Position numbers and translations under genes: made by a program. This document shows, piece after piece, positions 31,703 through 33,082 of a DNA stretch of 33,082 nucleotides. Location of the stretch: the NCBI GenBank assembly GCA_903851365.1, contig CAINOB010000050.1:1-33082 (forward strand). The letters are read 5' to 3'. Under the pieces are notes generated by a model. The model was given only the letters and a program-made list of their open reading frames with translations, ran no database searches and was not told where the DNA came from. This DNA comes from an uncultured Bacteroidota bacterium (lineage in GTDB: Bacteria; Bacteroidota; Bacteroidia; Bacteroidales; UBA12481). Each line of letters opens with the position of its first letter. Position 1 is the stretch's first letter.

Positions 31703-32419
31703 ATGATATTATCCAGAGCACTAGTTCTTTTTCTTTGGTTGGTTCCTTTTCAACTCGGAGTAGGACAAACCGTCAATGATATCCTCACAAGATATGAATC
31801 AGCGAGTGGATTCAATAACCGATTGAAAATTAAAACACTTACTTCAATAGGCCATATCACCCAGATGGGTAATACACTTCCTATCAGTATAATTCAAAAG
31901 AGGCCAAACAAATACCGATTTGATGTACATCTTGATGAAGGAAGAATCACCCAGGCCTTTGATGGATCAATGGGCTGGTCATTTAATCCATTCTCCAGTC
32001 AGGATACTATCGCATTGGAGGGACCAGAACTCGCTCAAATTAAGGAATCAGCAGATTTTGATGGTATGCTTCATTCGTGCCGCCAAAAGGGATTTACCAT
32101 GCAACTAATAGGACAGGTTAAAATCGGTAAGCAGGATGTGTGGAAAATACAAGTTAAAAAGCCAACCGGTGAAGTGATGAATTTCTTCATTGATTCACGG
32201 TCTTATCTGGTTATAAAATCTGATGTGGGACTTTTAATCGATAGAATGCCTTATGTGGCAGAATCTACCTTTGGAGATTTCAGGAAAGTTGGAGGAATGG
32301 TGCTGCCTTTTTTTATTCAAACACGAAATGGGGCTATGTTGACCGAGACCAAGATTGATACGGTTAGGATAAATGAAACCATGGAAGATTACTATTTCCA
32401 ATGGAAGCGTTCAAAATAG
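31703..32419 (+). CDS. Exported LolA/outer-membrane-lipoprotein-sorting-like protein
   Basis: The 238-residue product has a signal peptide (MILSRALVLFLWLVPFQLGVGQ) and a beta-rich body starting VNDILTRYESASG, then K-x-x-S-I-G-H-I-T and F-D-G-S-M-G-W-S-F-N-P. The pattern (a helix with I-L-x-x-Y-x-x-A-S-G, then strands with K-R-P-N-K-Y-R-F and G-x-x-x-W-K-I-Q-V) matches the periplasmic LolA/LolB-like fold proteins common in Bacteroidota. No Cys lipobox is present, so it is probably periplasmic. The precise function is unknown. It follows kdsA after four bases. Confidence 0.75.
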   Translation: MILSRALVLFLWLVPFQLGVGQTVNDILTRYESASGFNNRLKIKTLTSIGHITQMGNTLPISIIQKRPNKYRFDVHLDEGRITQAFDGSMGWSFNPFSSQDTIALEGPELAQIKESADFDGMLHSCRQKGFTMQLIGQVKIGKQDVWKIQVKKPTGEVMNFFIDSRSYLVIKSDVGLLIDRMPYVAESTFGDFRKVGGMVLPFFIQTRNGAMLTETKIDTVRINETMEDYYFQWKRSK

Positions 32420-32424
32420 AATAA

Positions 32425-33082
32425 TCAATTTCCCAGAGCTTCATTTCTTTTAAGAATACTCCTTAACGGATTTATAATCCTTACTAAAACACTCATTTCA
32501 TCAGTGATAATTTCAGCATGGCCAGTCATACCCTGACTTAGGTTCAATTCCTTTTTATAAGTTGTAATTAAACCATTGGGAAAGCTGACTTCCAAGCTGT
32601 AGAAATCCTGGTCAGCAACCAATGAAAAATTTTCAACCCGCCCTTGGAGTGATCCAAATTCCATATATGGAAATCTATCAATCCGGACTATTACTTTTTG
32701 GCCAATCCTGACCTTTCCAGCTCCCTGAAGTGGAAGCAAAACTCTACCTACTACTGGTCCCAATTCTCCAGAAATGATTGTTAATACCCTTTCACCCTGC
32801 TTAACAAATTGGTTCTGACTCCAAACCTTTGTAAAGGTGACAATACCGTCAATGGGGGCAATAATTGCGTAATTCAATTTCCATTCTGATAGAGTTCCTG
32901 ACATCTGATCAATGGCTTGCCTTATAAGATTCGATTTCTGGTCCCTAATCTCAAGAAACTCTTTCTCAACCAGAAGTATTTCATGGTTTAGCTTGTCAAT
33001 TTCAATTTGTGATTGTGCAAGTCTGCTTCCGTCGGCTTCCAGATCATATCTTGCTTTCAAGTATGCAGTCGCGCCAGTTTCA
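32425..33082 (-). CDS. HlyD-type membrane-fusion (efflux adaptor) protein, C-terminal part (partial)
   Basis: The reading frame stays open to the right edge of the window, so the N-terminus is missing. The visible 219 residues begin in the coiled-coil hairpin (about 1-70, SQIEIDKLNHEILLVEKEFLEIRDQ), then the lipoyl/barrel half-motif IIAPIDGIVTFTKVWSQNQFVKQGERVLTII, then a beta-barrel part (GKVRIGQKVIVRIDRFPYMEFGSLQGRVENFS) and a C-terminal helix. This order is that of HlyD-family periplasmic adaptors of type I secretion or bacteriocin-type ABC exporters. A transporter partner would be expected to the right. Confidence 0.88.
   Translation of the reverse strand, partial: ETGATAYLKARYDLEADGSRLAQSQIEIDKLNHEILLVEKEFLEIRDQKSNLIRQAIDQMSGTLSEWKLNYAIIAPIDGIVTFTKVWSQNQFVKQGERVLTIISGELGPVVGRVLLPLQGAGKVRIGQKVIVRIDRFPYMEFGSLQGRVENFSLVADQDFYSLEVSFPNGLITTYKKELNLSQGMTGHAEIITDEMSVLVRIINPLRSILKRNEALGN

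Overview
The window looks like a chromosomal segment of a free-living member of the Bacteroidota. This is inferred from the A+T-rich coding sequence, mostly weak Shine-Dalgarno sequences, a PorT-type outer-membrane barrel, a GH127-type lipoprotein, KdsA (lipopolysaccharide synthesis), a second DnaE of the kind common in this phylum, and an ECF sigma factor. No rRNA, tRNA, CRISPR array or insertion sequence was seen. No gene-free stretch reaches 300 bases; the largest are 15570-15704, 58-177, 18753-18868 and 21990-22103.

Region 1 (1-14426) is a long one-direction gas vesicle (gvp) cluster whose 5' end is cut by the window. It opens with the last 18 codons of gvpA. Recognisable genes are gvpN, gvpJ-like, gvpH-like (Hsp20), an ArsA/Get3-type ATPase, a CDC48-type double AAA+ ATPase, five GvpF/GvpL paralogues, gvpG, gvpO-like, gvpS-like and gvpK. 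The F-G-L-S-K order resembles that of the Bacillus megaterium cluster. Several genes are not standard Gvp proteins: two related coiled-coil repeat proteins (one with a C-terminal winged helix), a free-standing DnaJ-type zinc-finger protein, a GvpF with a C-terminal J-domain carrying HPD, a secreted peptidoglycan-enzyme-like protein, a GxxExxY protein lacking the usual catalytic lysine, a small zinc-ribbon protein and two small charged helical proteins. The dense chaperone/ATPase content suggests that shell assembly or remodelling relies on dedicated Hsp20, J-domain, zinc-finger, Get3-like and CDC48-like helpers. This is the most interesting part of the window.

Region 2 (14433-15704) is a hairpin between convergent genes, then a leftward ECF sigma factor overlapping a four-helix membrane protein. 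A 16-bp perfect palindrome lies between the sigma gene and the next rightward gene.

Region 3 (15705-33082) is ordinary chromosomal content: an error-prone-type DnaE, an NRAMP metal transporter with a hairpin-rich leader, a GH127-type beta-L-arabinofuranosidase lipoprotein (leftward), rubrerythrin, an NAD(P)-binding epimerase-like protein with a DUF2867-like tail, a large orphan sensor histidine kinase (leftward), a uroporphyrinogen-decarboxylase-family protein, two outer-membrane-type proteins (leftward), then rarA-kdsA and a LolA-like exported protein, and finally the C-terminal part of an HlyD-type membrane-fusion protein cut by the right edge. Convergent pairs here repeatedly overlap or nearly touch at their stop codons, so the genome is compact.
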